A stretch of 64,000 nucleotides of DNA from Streptococcus pantholopis (GTDB lineage: Bacteria; Bacillota; Bacilli; Lactobacillales; Streptococcaceae). A model generated the notes under the pieces. It worked only from the letters and a program-made list of their open reading frames with translations. It made no database searches and was not told where the DNA came from. The translations under genes and the position numbers were made by a program. Location of the stretch: the NCBI RefSeq assembly GCF_001642085.1, contig NZ_CP014699.1:620001-684000 (forward strand). The letters run 5' to 3'. Shown in pieces: positions 48,588 through 63,998 of this stretch; the first letter of the stretch is position 1, and every line of letters starts with the position of its first letter.

Positions 48588-49291
48588 GAACACGGCCCAA
48601 GCTCTTTGCAAAAAAGGCAGCCCTCCCTCGAGTCTCCAGTGACTCCTCGGTCAGGCTCCTATTTTTGCTGTGAGCTTTAAACGCCCTTTGTGTCTTGATG
48701 TAACTGAACATGCCCTAAGAGCTGTGCAGTGAAATCATCCGGTGGATGATTTCAGCCCGAACCTAGAAATGGGAAAGTGAGGGGACAGGAAATCTGTATC
48801 GTTACCTAGTTACCACTAGCCGTAAACGACTGAAAGCTTTGTCGCCTTAACAGTCGACCGCACCTTTCTAGTCGTCTTGGCAGAGGTACGTCTGCGAAAT
48901 CAGAGATTTCGGACTTACCGTCATTTTCATACGGATTTTTAAACGGGCTTTGTATCTTGGTGGAATTGAACACGCCCTAAGAGCTGTGCAAAAAAGATAG
49001 CCTGTCCTAGAGCCTTGAGGGCTCTTCGTCCAGTCTCCTATTTTTGCTTTGCTCTTTTAACGGGCTTTGTATCTTGATAATTGAGCACGCCCTAAAATCC
49101 TAGTGAAAAAGATGGTATAACCATGCTTTGTAATAGCAATTGATTAGAAAAGCCGTAGCCGTCTGAAAGCTTTGCCGTCCTAGCGGCCGACAGCAGCTTT
49201 CTAGTCGTCTTGGCAGAGGTGCGTCTGCGAAATCAGAGATTTCGGACTTACCGTCATTTTCATACGGATTTTTAAACGGGCTTTGTATCTT
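48588..49291 (+). repeat. Array of four head-to-tail intergenic repeat elements
   Basis: Four elements are joined at 48588-48697, 48703-48959, 48966-49076 and 49080-49291. Each starts with GAACAC/GAGCAC-GCCCTAA and ends TTTGTATCTTG or a variant. The second and fourth contain one 105-bp-type unit (CTTTCTAGTCGTCTTGGCAG, GATTTCGGACTTACCG). The first and third are the short hairpin subtype (GAGTC...GACTC or similar). The last ends directly before the ribosome-binding site of the DUF4352-like gene. They fill nearly all of the ~840-base gap. Confidence 0.85.
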
Positions 49292-49304
49292 AATGGAGGT
49301 TTTT

Positions 49305-49922
49305 ATGAATGAAAACGGAAAGCAGGTAAAGAGGTGGCAGATTGTCAGTTGGGTTTCCATTTCTTTAGCTGTCATCTTTTTTCTGCTGACTTTGGTTTTT
49401 TCAACTCTTTATCTGCATGAATGGAGTGCAAGAATTCAGGCGGAGAGGCGGCTTGAAGAAATGCGGGAAAGGCCATCATCTTCCAGTTCTTCCAGCAGTT
49501 CCAGCAGTAGCTCCAGTTATGATGATGATTATGATGATACTTACTACACCTATAGTTTCGGAGACGCTGTTGATTTTAAGGAAGGTTTGCGTATTGCGGT
49601 CACAAGTGCGGAAGAGGACAGTTCAGTTAAGATGAATAATGTTTTAGAGGGCGAAAAGAAAGTTGTGGTTTCCCTAACGGTTTCCAATGAAACGAAGCAG
49701 GATGTTACCTTTTATCCTGAAGATTTCATTGTCTTCAGCGAGAATAGCTATGCCTTCTTTAATTCGGCAACTTATGATAACGACATTCCGGATAAAATTG
49801 CCTCCGGAGAGACTAAGAAAGTAGAGCTCTATTTCACCTGTGATGAAGGTGAGCCGTTTTCTGTCAACTACGGAGATGTTATCTGGAGCGGTTCACAAAC
49901 CGGCGGTTCTAATACCATTTAG
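49305..49922 (+). CDS. Membrane-anchored DUF4352-like protein with poly-serine linker
   Basis: A 205-residue protein. One N-terminal membrane helix (about 15-38), a charged segment, then a run of 14 or more serines and an Asp/Tyr-rich stretch (DDDYDDTYYTY), followed by an extracellular Ig-like DUF4352-type domain (VSLTVSNETKQDVTFYPEDFIVFSENSYAFF). ATG 49305 follows GGAGGTTTTT and gives a better N-terminus than 49293. The site sits at the very end of a repeat element. Function unknown, perhaps a surface or stress-response protein. Confidence 0.72.
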   Translation: MNENGKQVKRWQIVSWVSISLAVIFFLLTLVFSTLYLHEWSARIQAERRLEEMRERPSSSSSSSSSSSSSSYDDDYDDTYYTYSFGDAVDFKEGLRIAVTSAEEDSSVKMNNVLEGEKKVVVSLTVSNETKQDVTFYPEDFIVFSENSYAFFNSATYDNDIPDKIASGETKKVELYFTCDEGEPFSVNYGDVIWSGSQTGGSNTI

Positions 49923-50137
49923 CTGGTTGCTGCTGCTTTAGCTGCTGAAGCTGAGCAGCGAAATCTCTTCAGCCCTTAAAAACAGTCATTAGCTGTTCAA
50001 GAGACCTAAAGACCTCAAAAACACTGGCAATACAGTAGTTTTTGAGGTCTTTTGAGGTCTGAAAAAAGTTTAGAGAGTATAAAACTATTTTGGCCAGAGT
50101 ATAGCTTAAATTATCTTGAAAACCCTACCAAAAAGCA

Positions 50138-50166
50138 TTGAAAAGGCTTTCAAAAATTGCTATACT
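50138..50166 (+). promoter_or_regulatory. Promoter of the beta-glucoside PTS gene with overlapping cre site
   Basis: TTGAAA (50138-50143) and TATACT (50161-50166) with 17-base spacing. TGAAAAGGCTTTCA (50139-50152) matches the CcpA cre consensus except for one central base and covers the -35, so carbon catabolite repression is expected. Confidence 0.68.
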
Positions 50167-50173
50167 GATATAA

Positions 50174-52153
<1,980 letters not shown>

Positions 52154-52382
52154 AGAGCAGCTGGAAAAGAGAAATCAAGGTTTAAAGAGTATCTCTTAAA
52201 AGTGAATGACAAAAAGTTCTCTGCTCTCTGCTTTTGCTGCCGGCTGACGGAGCGCTTTGTCTGATAAAGCAGTCAGAGCAGTTTTAATTGCAATGAAGAT
52301 ATGCTGAAAGCAAATAGAGACTTTGAGTTTTCGGTTTGCTTAAAACTAAAGATTGTGGTATTATTAACGTGTAAAAAAATAA

Positions 52383-53702
<1,320 letters not shown>

Positions 53703-53754
53703 GTTTTACGGCTCTTATAGAGTGCAGTGAAGCTGTAATAATGTGTTTTACATC

Positions 53755-53797
53755 AAAAGACTGAGAAAGAATATCTTCTTTTTCAGTCTTTTTTTAT
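53755..53797 (+). terminator. Terminator after eno
   Basis: AAAAGACTGAGAAAGAA and TTCTTTTTCAGTCTTTT form a long stem with a T run. Confidence 0.9.
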
Positions 53798-53872
53798 CTT
53801 GAAAAATCAGAAAGAGCACTGCTTTTTTGCTGTGTTTCTGTTTGACATGAAGATAAATAGGAATTGTAATGA

Positions 53873-55687
<1,815 letters not shown>

Positions 55688-55697
<10 letters not shown>

Positions 55698-56515
55698 GTT
55701 ATTTAGGTCCCAAAGGGTCTTTTACGCATAATATTGCGCTCAAGGCTTTCCCGGATGAAGAGCTCATCCCTTTGGGGACGATTACAGAAGTTATCAAGGC
55801 TTATGAAGAGGGTGACGTGTCTTATGCAATTGTACCTGTTGAAAATGCTATCGAAGGCCCGGTCCTTGAAACATCGGATTATCTTTTTCATCAGGCGCAC
55901 ATCGAAACAATCGCTGAGATTGTCCAGCCGATTAAGCAGCAGTTACTGGCTACCGCACAGGGTAAAAAAATCGAAAAGATTTTCTCTCACCCTCAGGCCA
56001 TTGCTCAGGGAAAAAAATACGTGCTGGAAAATTATCCTGATGTCATTATTGAGGCTATGGCCAGCACGGCTTATGCTGCCCGTTATGTTGCGGAGCACCC
56101 GCAAGCCAATTATGCCGCCATTGCCCCGCAGGCGGCGGCAGATGAATACGGACTTGAAATTATTGCTCAGGATATTCATGAGATTGACAATAATTACACC
56201 CGTTTCTGGGTTCTTGGGCCTAAAGCCGTTCCAATTGATTTAAAAGAGACGGATAAAAAAATTTCTTTAGCCTTTACTCTGCCGGATAATTTACCGGGTG
56301 CACTCTATAAGGCTTTATCTGTTTTTGCCTGGCGGGGTATTGATTTAACAAAAATTGAAAGCCGTCCTTTAAAAACGGTTTTGGGGGAATATTTCTTTAT
56401 CATTGATTTTGCTAATCATAATGAAGAATTAGTCGGCTTTGCTTTAGAAGAGTTGACAGCTATTGGGATTCACTATAAAATTTTAGGAAAATACACTGTT
56501 TATCAATTAGGGTAA
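55688..56515 (+). CDS. pheA: Prephenate dehydratase
   Basis: A 275-residue enzyme with the periplasmic-binding-type catalytic domain (YLGPKGSFTHNIALKAF, YAIVPVENAIEGPVLETSDYL, NNYTRFWVLG) and a C-terminal ACT domain (LTKIESRPLKTVLGEYFFIIDF) for phenylalanine feedback. It uses prephenate from the separate chorismate mutase at 25.1 kb. Confidence 0.96.
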
Positions 56516-56568
56516 CTGTTACAATAGATCAGTTTGTATGGAAAGATAAGAATTGTTTGGAATAAGTT

Positions 56569-57966
56569 ATGACAAGAAATAATAGAAGCGGCTTAAGCCA
56601 CCACGAAGAACTGCGGTACGATTACCTCTTAAAAAATTTGCAGTATCTAAATGACAGGGAAAAAAATGAATTTAACTACCTGCAGCAGAAGATGAATCAG
56701 GCTCAGTACCAGCAGCAGGCCTACTACGACGGCTACCATTCATTTTCTGATTATGAGGCTTTAGGCAATCAGCAGGATTTTTACCCTGAAGATTATGAAG
56801 AAGCAGATGATGACACTTTGCTAGGTCTGCCTAAATATCCGACAGAAAGAACATCTTCCCGCAGATCAAGGCGGTCTGCTTCAGCTGTACAGCAGGGAGA
56901 TCTGCCTGTTTATCCAAATACCTCAGATTACAGTTCCAGAAAACCTAAAAAAGGTCCGAAAAGAGGACGGCTGAAAAAAATTCTTTTGACAGCTGGATTT
57001 GTTCTGCTGGCAGTGTTTGCCGGCATGATTTTTATGTTTATCAAGGGAATGAATGATATCTCCTCTGGCAAATCGGACTACAGCGCTGCAGTAACTGAAA
57101 CCTTTAATGGTGTAGATTCAGAAGACGGTACTAATATTCTGGTTTTAGGGTCTGACCAGCGGGTGACTCAAGGCTCGGACGAGGCCAGAACAGATACAAT
57201 CATGGTTGTCAATGTCGGCAATAGCGACAAAAAAGTTAAAATGGTTAGCTTCATGCGTGATACACTGGTCAATATTGAAGGCTACAGTTATGATGATTAT
57301 TCCTATGATTTGAAGCTCAATTCAGCCTTTAATTTTGGTGAACAGGATAACAACCAAGGGGCAGAGTATATGCGGCGGGTTCTGAAGAATAACTTTGATA
57401 TTGATATCAAATACTATGTGATGGTAGATTTCGAAACCTTTGCTGAAGCTATTGATACCCTGTTTCCTAAAGGTGTAAAGATTGATGCACAGTTTGGGAC
57501 TGTTGATGGGGAAGATGTGTCTTCTGTTGAAGTTCCTGATGATCTTAATATGGAAAACGGTGTCGTACCTAATCAGACGATTGAAGAAGGAGTTCAGCGT
57601 ATGGACGGGCGGACTCTGCTCAACTATGCGCGTTTCCGCAAAGATGATGACGGCGATTACGGCCGTACGGTCCGTCAGCAGCAGGTCATCAGTGCCATCA
57701 TTTCACAAATTAAAGATCCGACCAAACTCTTTACAGGTTCAGCAGCGATTGGCAAGATTTATGCTTTGACTTCAACCAATATTTCCTACACCTTTTTGCT
57801 GACTAACGGCTTGTCTATGCTGAGCGATGCGCAAAACGGCATTGATCAGGCTACGATTCCGTCAGAAGGCGGCTGGATTGATGATTTTGATATGTACGGC
57901 GGACAGGCGCTCTATATTGATTTCGAAAGCTACAAGCAAGAGCTTTCAGATTTAGGCCTGCGTTAA
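56569..57966 (+). CDS. LytR-CpsA-Psr family wall glycopolymer ligase
   Basis: A 465-residue type II membrane protein. A long cytoplasmic, Gln/Tyr-rich N-terminus (about 1-135) precedes one membrane helix (about 140-162) and the extracellular LCP domain: NILVLGSDQRV, DEARTDTIMVVNV, MVSFMRDTLVNIEGY, KLNSAFNFG and LNYARFRKDDDGDYGRTVRQQQVI. LCP enzymes attach wall polysaccharides or teichoic acids to peptidoglycan. Its cytoplasmic part is longer than in many LCP proteins. Adjacent to pheA with a 53-base gap. Confidence 0.93.
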   Translation: MTRNNRSGLSHHEELRYDYLLKNLQYLNDREKNEFNYLQQKMNQAQYQQQAYYDGYHSFSDYEALGNQQDFYPEDYEEADDDTLLGLPKYPTERTSSRRSRRSASAVQQGDLPVYPNTSDYSSRKPKKGPKRGRLKKILLTAGFVLLAVFAGMIFMFIKGMNDISSGKSDYSAAVTETFNGVDSEDGTNILVLGSDQRVTQGSDEARTDTIMVVNVGNSDKKVKMVSFMRDTLVNIEGYSYDDYSYDLKLNSAFNFGEQDNNQGAEYMRRVLKNNFDIDIKYYVMVDFETFAEAIDTLFPKGVKIDAQFGTVDGEDVSSVEVPDDLNMENGVVPNQTIEEGVQRMDGRTLLNYARFRKDDDGDYGRTVRQQQVISAIISQIKDPTKLFTGSAAIGKIYALTSTNISYTFLLTNGLSMLSDAQNGIDQATIPSEGGWIDDFDMYGGQALYIDFESYKQELSDLGLR

Positions 57967-57976
57967 AGATAAAGGA

Positions 57977-58021
57977 CAAGGAGGGGCCTTCTCGGCTAAG
58001 CTGGGCTGCTCCTTATTTTTT
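57977..58021 (+). terminator. Terminator after the LCP gene
   Basis: AAGGAGGGGCC and a complementary GGGCTGCTCCTT form a stem with a mismatch, then a T run. Confidence 0.75.
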
Positions 58022-58041
58022 TGCCAGCATAGAAAGGCTGA

Positions 58042-59430
<1,389 letters not shown>

Positions 59431-59431
59431 C

Positions 59432-59953
59432 ATGGGTATTTGGGACGACTTGAAATTGGTTCACTTGGCTAGTAATGCTTCTTTTAGTAAAGGGGTTGCC
59501 TACTATCAAAGCCAGGCAGTGTTAAGTGGAGAAAAGAGTGAAGATGGTATTTATAAGGGGCAGGTTAGTGGAGCGCAAGGTAAAACTTACCATGTTACAA
59601 TAAATACCCACCATCCTAGAAAGTCAACCTGTACCTGCCCGTTTGCGACAGGCAGGCGAGTGATTTGTAAACACATGGTAGCTTTATACTTTTTCTATTT
59701 TCCCAGACAGGCTGATGCTATTATTGCAGAGTGGGAAGAGGAGGAACGAGAAAAAGAAGAACGCTATCTGAAATGGGAAGCAGATTATACAATGTTCCGA
59801 CAGAAAAAAGTCGAGGAAATCACAGCTTATGTTAAGACTTTGAGTGAAGGCCAACTCAGAGAGAAATTAATAGAAACGCTTTTAAAAGAATTTGATTGTA
59901 ACTATCCAGACTGTGATGAAGAGTCCGACTATGGTGAGGACTATTATTTTTGA
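59432..59953 (+). CDS. SWIM zinc-finger domain protein
   Basis: A 173-residue protein beginning MGIWDDLKLVHLASNASFSKGVAYYQSQAVLSG. The CxCxnCxH SWIM motif is CTCPFATGRRVICKHMVALYF (about 64-84). The rest is rich in Glu and ends in an acidic tail. SWIM domains bind DNA or proteins, but this small group has no known role. ATG 59432 follows GGGGAGG at 59420-59426; an earlier in-frame ATG overlaps rlmD. Confidence 0.82.
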   Translation: MGIWDDLKLVHLASNASFSKGVAYYQSQAVLSGEKSEDGIYKGQVSGAQGKTYHVTINTHHPRKSTCTCPFATGRRVICKHMVALYFFYFPRQADAIIAEWEEEEREKEERYLKWEADYTMFRQKKVEEITAYVKTLSEGQLREKLIETLLKEFDCNYPDCDEESDYGEDYYF

Positions 59954-60012
59954 TTGATGAAAACAGTAAAATCACCCTCCTATTTATAAAAGGAATTGAA
60001 GGAGAATTATTT

Positions 60013-60505
60013 GTGAGCTGGATTATGACAAAATTACTGTTACGGAATTGACCAAACGGGCTGAAATCAATAAAAAGACCTTTTACCGCTATTATCCGAC
60101 TTTGGCTGACCTGTTGGCAGAGATGCAAGAGCAGTGTGCTCAGTCTTACATTGACTTGATTAATGATTTAAGCCTGCCGGATGATTTGGAAAAGATGCAG
60201 CGTGCCTTTTTTGATTTTTCGGCAGAGAAAGGAGAGGCTTATGATAAGATTACCATCAGCCAGACCTCTATCGAGACATTCGTCAAGACATGGTGGATAT
60301 TGCCATGGCTTCCACTTGGCCCAAGTTAGCAAGGTTGAAACAACTCAGCGATATTCAAAAGATTAGTTTGCTCAATTTTGTCTAAAACACAGGCTTTTCT
60401 CTCTATCGCCAATGGGTGGAAGAAGGAAGGCGAACCCCATTGGAAGAAGTAATTGAGACGGCTAATCTCTTGACACTCGCAGGCGTCCAATCTCTTTTGA
60501 AATAA
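60013..60505 (+). pseudogene. Broken TetR-family regulator
   Basis: Three frames together give a TetR protein missing its start: LDYDKITVTELTKRAEINKKTFYRYYPTLADLL is the DNA-binding helix-turn-helix, then AQSYIDLINDLSLPDDLEKMQRAFFDF, and after frame changes near 60290-60310 and 60380 the text VDIAMASTWPKLARLKQL and YRQWVEEGRRTPLEEVIETANLLT. The first ~10 residues and the joins are lost, so no intact product is possible. Confidence 0.75.
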
Positions 60506-60621
60506 AATATGTCACACTTCCTCTTTTTTAGTGGCATATGTCCCGTTTTTAGAAAAGTGCCCATTGTTTTTTGACAGTGGGCATTTACAATAGTCTTAAA
60601 CAGAAGAAACGAGGTGACAAT

Positions 60622-61417
60622 ATGGACAAAGATATCTGGCAACGGTTGGTTGACGGTGATGCAGTAAATAGAAAGAGAATACGGTGACATCGTTCTGTCA
60701 GAATTTAATCGCTGCCGCGACCTGCAATTTCGGATCAACCAAACTCTTCCCTCTTCTCCCAAGATTCATGATCTGTATGCAGAATTACTTGGCAGATACT
60801 TATCGGCCACCAGTCACATCATGAGTCCATCGCAGATTGATTTTGGGAAAAATGTTCATCTTGGTGACAGGGTATTCATCAATCATAATCTGATCCTCAT
60901 GTCCATTGGTGGTGTTACGATTGGAGATGGGACATTTATTGGCCCCAATGTCAGCATTGTCACGGATAATCATGTCTTAGAGGATACTCTTGTTTTGCGT
61001 TGCCAACCCGTTAAGGTTGGACAAAAGGTTTGGATAGGCGAAGGAGTTAAGATTATGCCTGGCGTCAGCATTGGAGATGGGGCAGTCTTAACCAGAGGGG
61101 TGGTTGTCACATCACATAATGGTAATCAGACTTTCAAACAGGAAGGACATGAGGCTATTGAGTTAGTCTTTGCGAATTTTCTAGCCCCTTTTGATACGGA
61201 CTACCACCTCAATGGTCAACAGGTCGTTACTATTGATGAGGATAAGGCAACGGGGACAGCCTACTGTCATGTGGTTTTGATCGGGCCAAACCAAGAGGAG
61301 AAACGGATTCAGACGACCCAAGGTGTTTGCTACGACGATGAGTATGTTGAAGTGAGTGGTCAATGGAAAATTGCTAAGCGCACTTCTTACTTTATGTACA
61401 TGGAGAGCAATGTATGA
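60622..61417 (+). pseudogene. Frameshifted hexapeptide acetyltransferase fused to a SnoaL-like C-terminus
   Basis: An ATG with GAGGTG upstream encodes MDKDIWQRLVDGDAV, then the frame breaks near 60664; the continuing frame reads EYGDIVLSEFNRCRDLQFRINQTLP and then the left-handed helix of a maltose O-acetyltransferase-like enzyme (GVTIGDGTFIGPNVSIVTDNH, GEGVKIMPGVSIGDGAVLTRG). After about VVTSHNG it changes into IELVFANFLAPFDTDYHLNGQ...ATGTAYCHVVLIGP, which resembles a SnoaL/NTF2-like domain. This appears to be a deletion fusion of two genes. An intact open frame exists from about 60821. Confidence 0.65.
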
Positions 61418-61620
61418 ACAACCATTTTTCACCTAGAGTCAAATATTATATTGATAATTATTTAGATGGGATTCGCTTAGCTTCTACGGGGAAAGGTATT
61501 GCTTTTATCCATTCTGGAATGCATTCTAGTGATTTTGAACAATATTTTAATGTTGAATTACATGATATTGTAATAAACAATTCAGATATGGATTTTTCGA
61601 TCATTTATTCAAACTATTAA
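61414..61620 (+). CDS. Unrecognised 68-residue protein or fragment
   Basis: MNNHFSPRVKYYIDNYLDGIRLASTGKGIAFIHSG... ; overlaps the end of the preceding chimera by 4 bases. No family recognised; could be a remnant of a larger gene. No good ribosome-binding site beyond the coupled stop. Confidence 0.35.
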   Translation: MNNHFSPRVKYYIDNYLDGIRLASTGKGIAFIHSGMHSSDFEQYFNVELHDIVINNSDMDFSIIYSNY

Positions 61621-61986
61621 CTCTAATAGCCAATTTCAAAGTATTATCAAAAAATTCATCATCTATTTAACAGATAGGAGGAGAATGGGGTAAGAAACCG
61701 TATTCACAAAAAGGTCTTCCTTTTGTTGTACTATTTCCAATCCAAAAATTCAAGAAAGGTGTGTGACTAAGGAAAATCAGTATAAGGTGAATGGTATAAA
61801 TAAACGGCAAACAGTCCTTGATTGTTTGGCTTTATTATATAGTAAAAAAGAATAATCTGTTTTTTGAAGTGATATTATTATGATTATACATCATCGCTGA
61901 AATGTCTATAAATGCTAAATAGTGTAGTGAGATAAATGTCTCTATGGTATAATGATTTTAGTATAATATGGACTATAGGAGTAGTA
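61621..61986. other. Intergenic stretch in decayed region
   Basis: About 365 bases. An imperfect hairpin (CAAAC...GTTTG at about 61807-61832) followed by T-rich sequence may be a terminator. No gene seen. Confidence 0.4.
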
Positions 61987-62520
61987 ATGGCAAACTATGT
62001 TTATCAGAAAATAATCTGCTCAAAGAAATTTTTAGATTCCTATTTAATTGATTATTACCCAATCAGCCAGAATGATAGAATTGTTCCACCATACATTAGC
62101 TTTAATAGGTTAGTGGGAGTTTCTGACTTAAGTGAGTACAGAGAGAAGTTCGGAGAGCATATCTATTACGGAGACAGTTTTACCTATTCAGAATGTGAGA
62201 ACGGATTATTTGAAGTGAAGTTTACCACTAAACGAGATTATCCGATTGCTGCTATTCGCAGAGCAATAGAAGTGGAACACTCTGTTGAATGGTTTGCTGT
62301 TGAAGACAATTGTATCTATGTTTCTCATTTCTACTGGTCAGATGGCATAAAAGAGTCGATTCATACTCTAGGTTCTGCATTTGGTAGTTGGTATTCAAAG
62401 CAGTATGAACTTGAAGAGTCCCTTGAGGATTCGGATCATCTCATATGGTATTATCTGAACGAACACAAATGCTCATGGATTCTTTGGTCAGATTCATTGC
62501 CAATTCCGAGGTTTTTTTAA
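61987..62520 (+). CDS. Uncharacterised 177-residue protein
   Basis: Begins MANYVYQKIICSKKFLDSYLIDYYP and is aromatic- and acid-rich (PPYISFNRLVGV, VEWFAVEDNCIYVSHFYWSDGIKES, SFGSWYSKQYELE, CSWILWSDSLPIPRFF). No signal peptide or membrane helix. The start MxNYxYxKxxC and the VEWF..ED....SHFYW centre recall small ferredoxin-like Api92/YubB proteins of mobile elements, but this is weak. AGGAG lies about 5 bases upstream of ATG 61987. Flanked by gene fragments, so accessory in nature. Confidence 0.6.
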   Translation: MANYVYQKIICSKKFLDSYLIDYYPISQNDRIVPPYISFNRLVGVSDLSEYREKFGEHIYYGDSFTYSECENGLFEVKFTTKRDYPIAAIRRAIEVEHSVEWFAVEDNCIYVSHFYWSDGIKESIHTLGSAFGSWYSKQYELEESLEDSDHLIWYYLNEHKCSWILWSDSLPIPRFF

Positions 62521-62549
62521 CTGAATCAGCCAAGCTACTAAAAAAGTAG

Positions 62550-62812
62550 CGCATTTCAGAACAGTTGCTTTTAAATTAGAAGATATTGTTCACCATGAAA
62601 AATCTTTGATCAGGCAGATGTCAGCCAATTCTTTAGTTGGTGACCAGAATGCCCTCAGCAAACAAACCAAGGAATTAAGCCAGCGGGTTCAAATTGATGA
62701 ACTTATGGTTAACAGCTTTATCTATGACCAAGAGGCTCAAGTTCGATTTTATGAATTGTTGGCAGAAGGGGTGAATGATTATAAATCGGAAAGGCTAGAG
62801 ACTAAAAAATAG
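62550..62812 (+). pseudogene. Fragment of an unrecognised helical protein
   Basis: An open frame without a clear start reads AHFRTVAFKLEDIVHHEKS and continues to NDYKSERLETKK. Helix- and charge-rich; looks like the C-terminal end of a larger protein. A strong hairpin terminator (62808-62858) follows directly, which supports a former coding end. Confidence 0.35.
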
Positions 62813-62859
62813 GGCAGAAATCAGATATTCACCATATTTGATTCCTGTCCTATTTTTGT
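62808..62859 (+). terminator. Long stem-loop terminator
   Basis: AATAGGGCAG...ATCA...ATAT pairs with ATAT...TGAT...CTGTCCTATT, two small internal mismatches, followed by a T run. Confidence 0.72.
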
Positions 62860-62890
62860 TTAGGAAGCCAAAAAACCTAGTGAAGGTAAA

Positions 62891-62923
62891 ATCATAACCA
62901 CCCGTCAAACGGGTGGTTATGAT
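62891..62923. repeat. Perfect 14-bp inverted repeat hairpin
   Basis: ATCATAACCACCCG, loop TCAAA, then CGGGTGGTTATGAT: a perfect 14-bp stem with a 5-base loop, next to T-rich sequence. Could be a terminator or the end hairpin of an IS200/IS605-type relic. Confidence 0.65.
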
Positions 62924-63024
62924 TCTTTTGAATTAATAGCTTTAAGCAGTAACTGTTACACTAAGTCTCAACTAGCTATGCCTCCTGCTTCTGGATAGAC
63001 ATTAAATGACGCTAAATCGTTAAT

Positions 63025-63159
63025 AAGCATTTTCCACAAATGCATGATGTCGTAGCAGTATCAAAGCTCAACTATTACTACAAACAGATTTGGTCCGGCA
63101 AACAAAACAATATCAATACTATAGAAATCGATGCAATTGAAGCCTTAGCAGATTATTAG
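63025..63159 (+). pseudogene. Short coding remnant
   Basis: A 44-codon open stretch ends EIDAIEALADY. No start and no recognised family; likely a gene remnant in the otherwise empty 62924-63224 region. Confidence 0.2.
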
Positions 63160-63224
63160 TGTTATTAAAAATCATATGATACCGAGAAAGTATGGTAGTA
63201 GTTACCAATGGTTCGTAAACGATA

Positions 63225-63905
63225 CTATTTTACAATTTGGAGAATATCTTCAGTCTTTGCTCGTGGATTTTTTTCAAATTCATTAATCTTATTGAGGTCA
63301 TTATTCTCTTGAGCATATCCTAACCCTATCCCCATAAAGATAGCTTCATCCTCTGGAATATTGAAAAATGGTCGAATTTCTTTGGGATAACGGATAAATT
63401 CGTAAGCTGGAATTGCAGAAATTCCTCTCTCGTGGGCCGCTAAAGTGACTCCATATCCAAATGCACCAACGTCATACGCTGAAAACATTGTAGCATTTTT
63501 AGGAATTGTAATATAGATAATTACTGGAGCATGAAAATTCCATGAGCTTTCTTCCATAAAGCCAAGTTTATCTTGGGGTTCATCTTCTGGATACGGACTG
63601 ACATCTGCAGCTTTCCAAAAGTCCACCATGTTTTCCCATTCACCCTCAGTCCAGTCGTTAGTTGTAAATTGAGGAGGGACGACTTCTGTCCATGATTTTT
63701 CGCCACTAACGACATTTGCATGGTGTAATGTATGCATTTTTTTAGCAGCATCTCCCGTAAGAACATACGCTTTCCAAGGCTGGCTGTTACACCATGACGG
63801 TGCCCACTGGGCATCGGCGATAATCTTTTTAATAATATCATCACTGATTTCTTTGTTTTTGAACGCACGGGCTGAGTGGCGTGTACGTAAAATACTATTA
63901 CTCAT
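63225..63905 (-). CDS. Nitroreductase family protein
   Basis: A 226-residue FMN-dependent nitroreductase-like protein: ILRTRHSARAFKNKEISDDIIKKIIADAQWAPSWCNSQPWKAYVL is the FMN/phosphate-binding N-terminus; DVGAFGYGVTLAAHERGISAIPAYEFIRYP and AIFMGIGLGYAQENNDLN are the conserved C-terminal parts. It probably reduces quinones or nitro compounds with NAD(P)H. AAAGGAGAAGGT precedes the start on the minus strand. Confidence 0.92.
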   Translation of the reverse strand: MSNSILRTRHSARAFKNKEISDDIIKKIIADAQWAPSWCNSQPWKAYVLTGDAAKKMHTLHHANVVSGEKSWTEVVPPQFTTNDWTEGEWENMVDFWKAADVSPYPEDEPQDKLGFMEESSWNFHAPVIIYITIPKNATMFSAYDVGAFGYGVTLAAHERGISAIPAYEFIRYPKEIRPFFNIPEDEAIFMGIGLGYAQENNDLNKINEFEKNPRAKTEDILQIVK

Positions 63906-63972
63906 CTACCTTCTCCTTTGGGTGTATTTTTTATTTGAATTATACTATAATTGTAATTAAACTTAGTATTTT

Positions 63973-63998
63973 CGTAAAGTAGGTACTTTACGGTACCT
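63973..63998. promoter_or_regulatory. Inverted-repeat operator upstream of the nitroreductase
   Basis: CGTAAAGTA-GG-TACTTTACG (63973-63992) is a near-perfect palindrome, and AGGTAC...GTACCT (63981-63998) overlaps it. Such GTAC-rich palindromes fit HxlR-type regulators, often divergent from nitroreductase genes. The regulator, if divergent, lies past the window edge. Confidence 0.55.

Noticed and set aside
55734..56243. Arg/Leu-rich frame inside pheA
   Set aside because: Composition and position show a shadow of the prephenate dehydratase gene.
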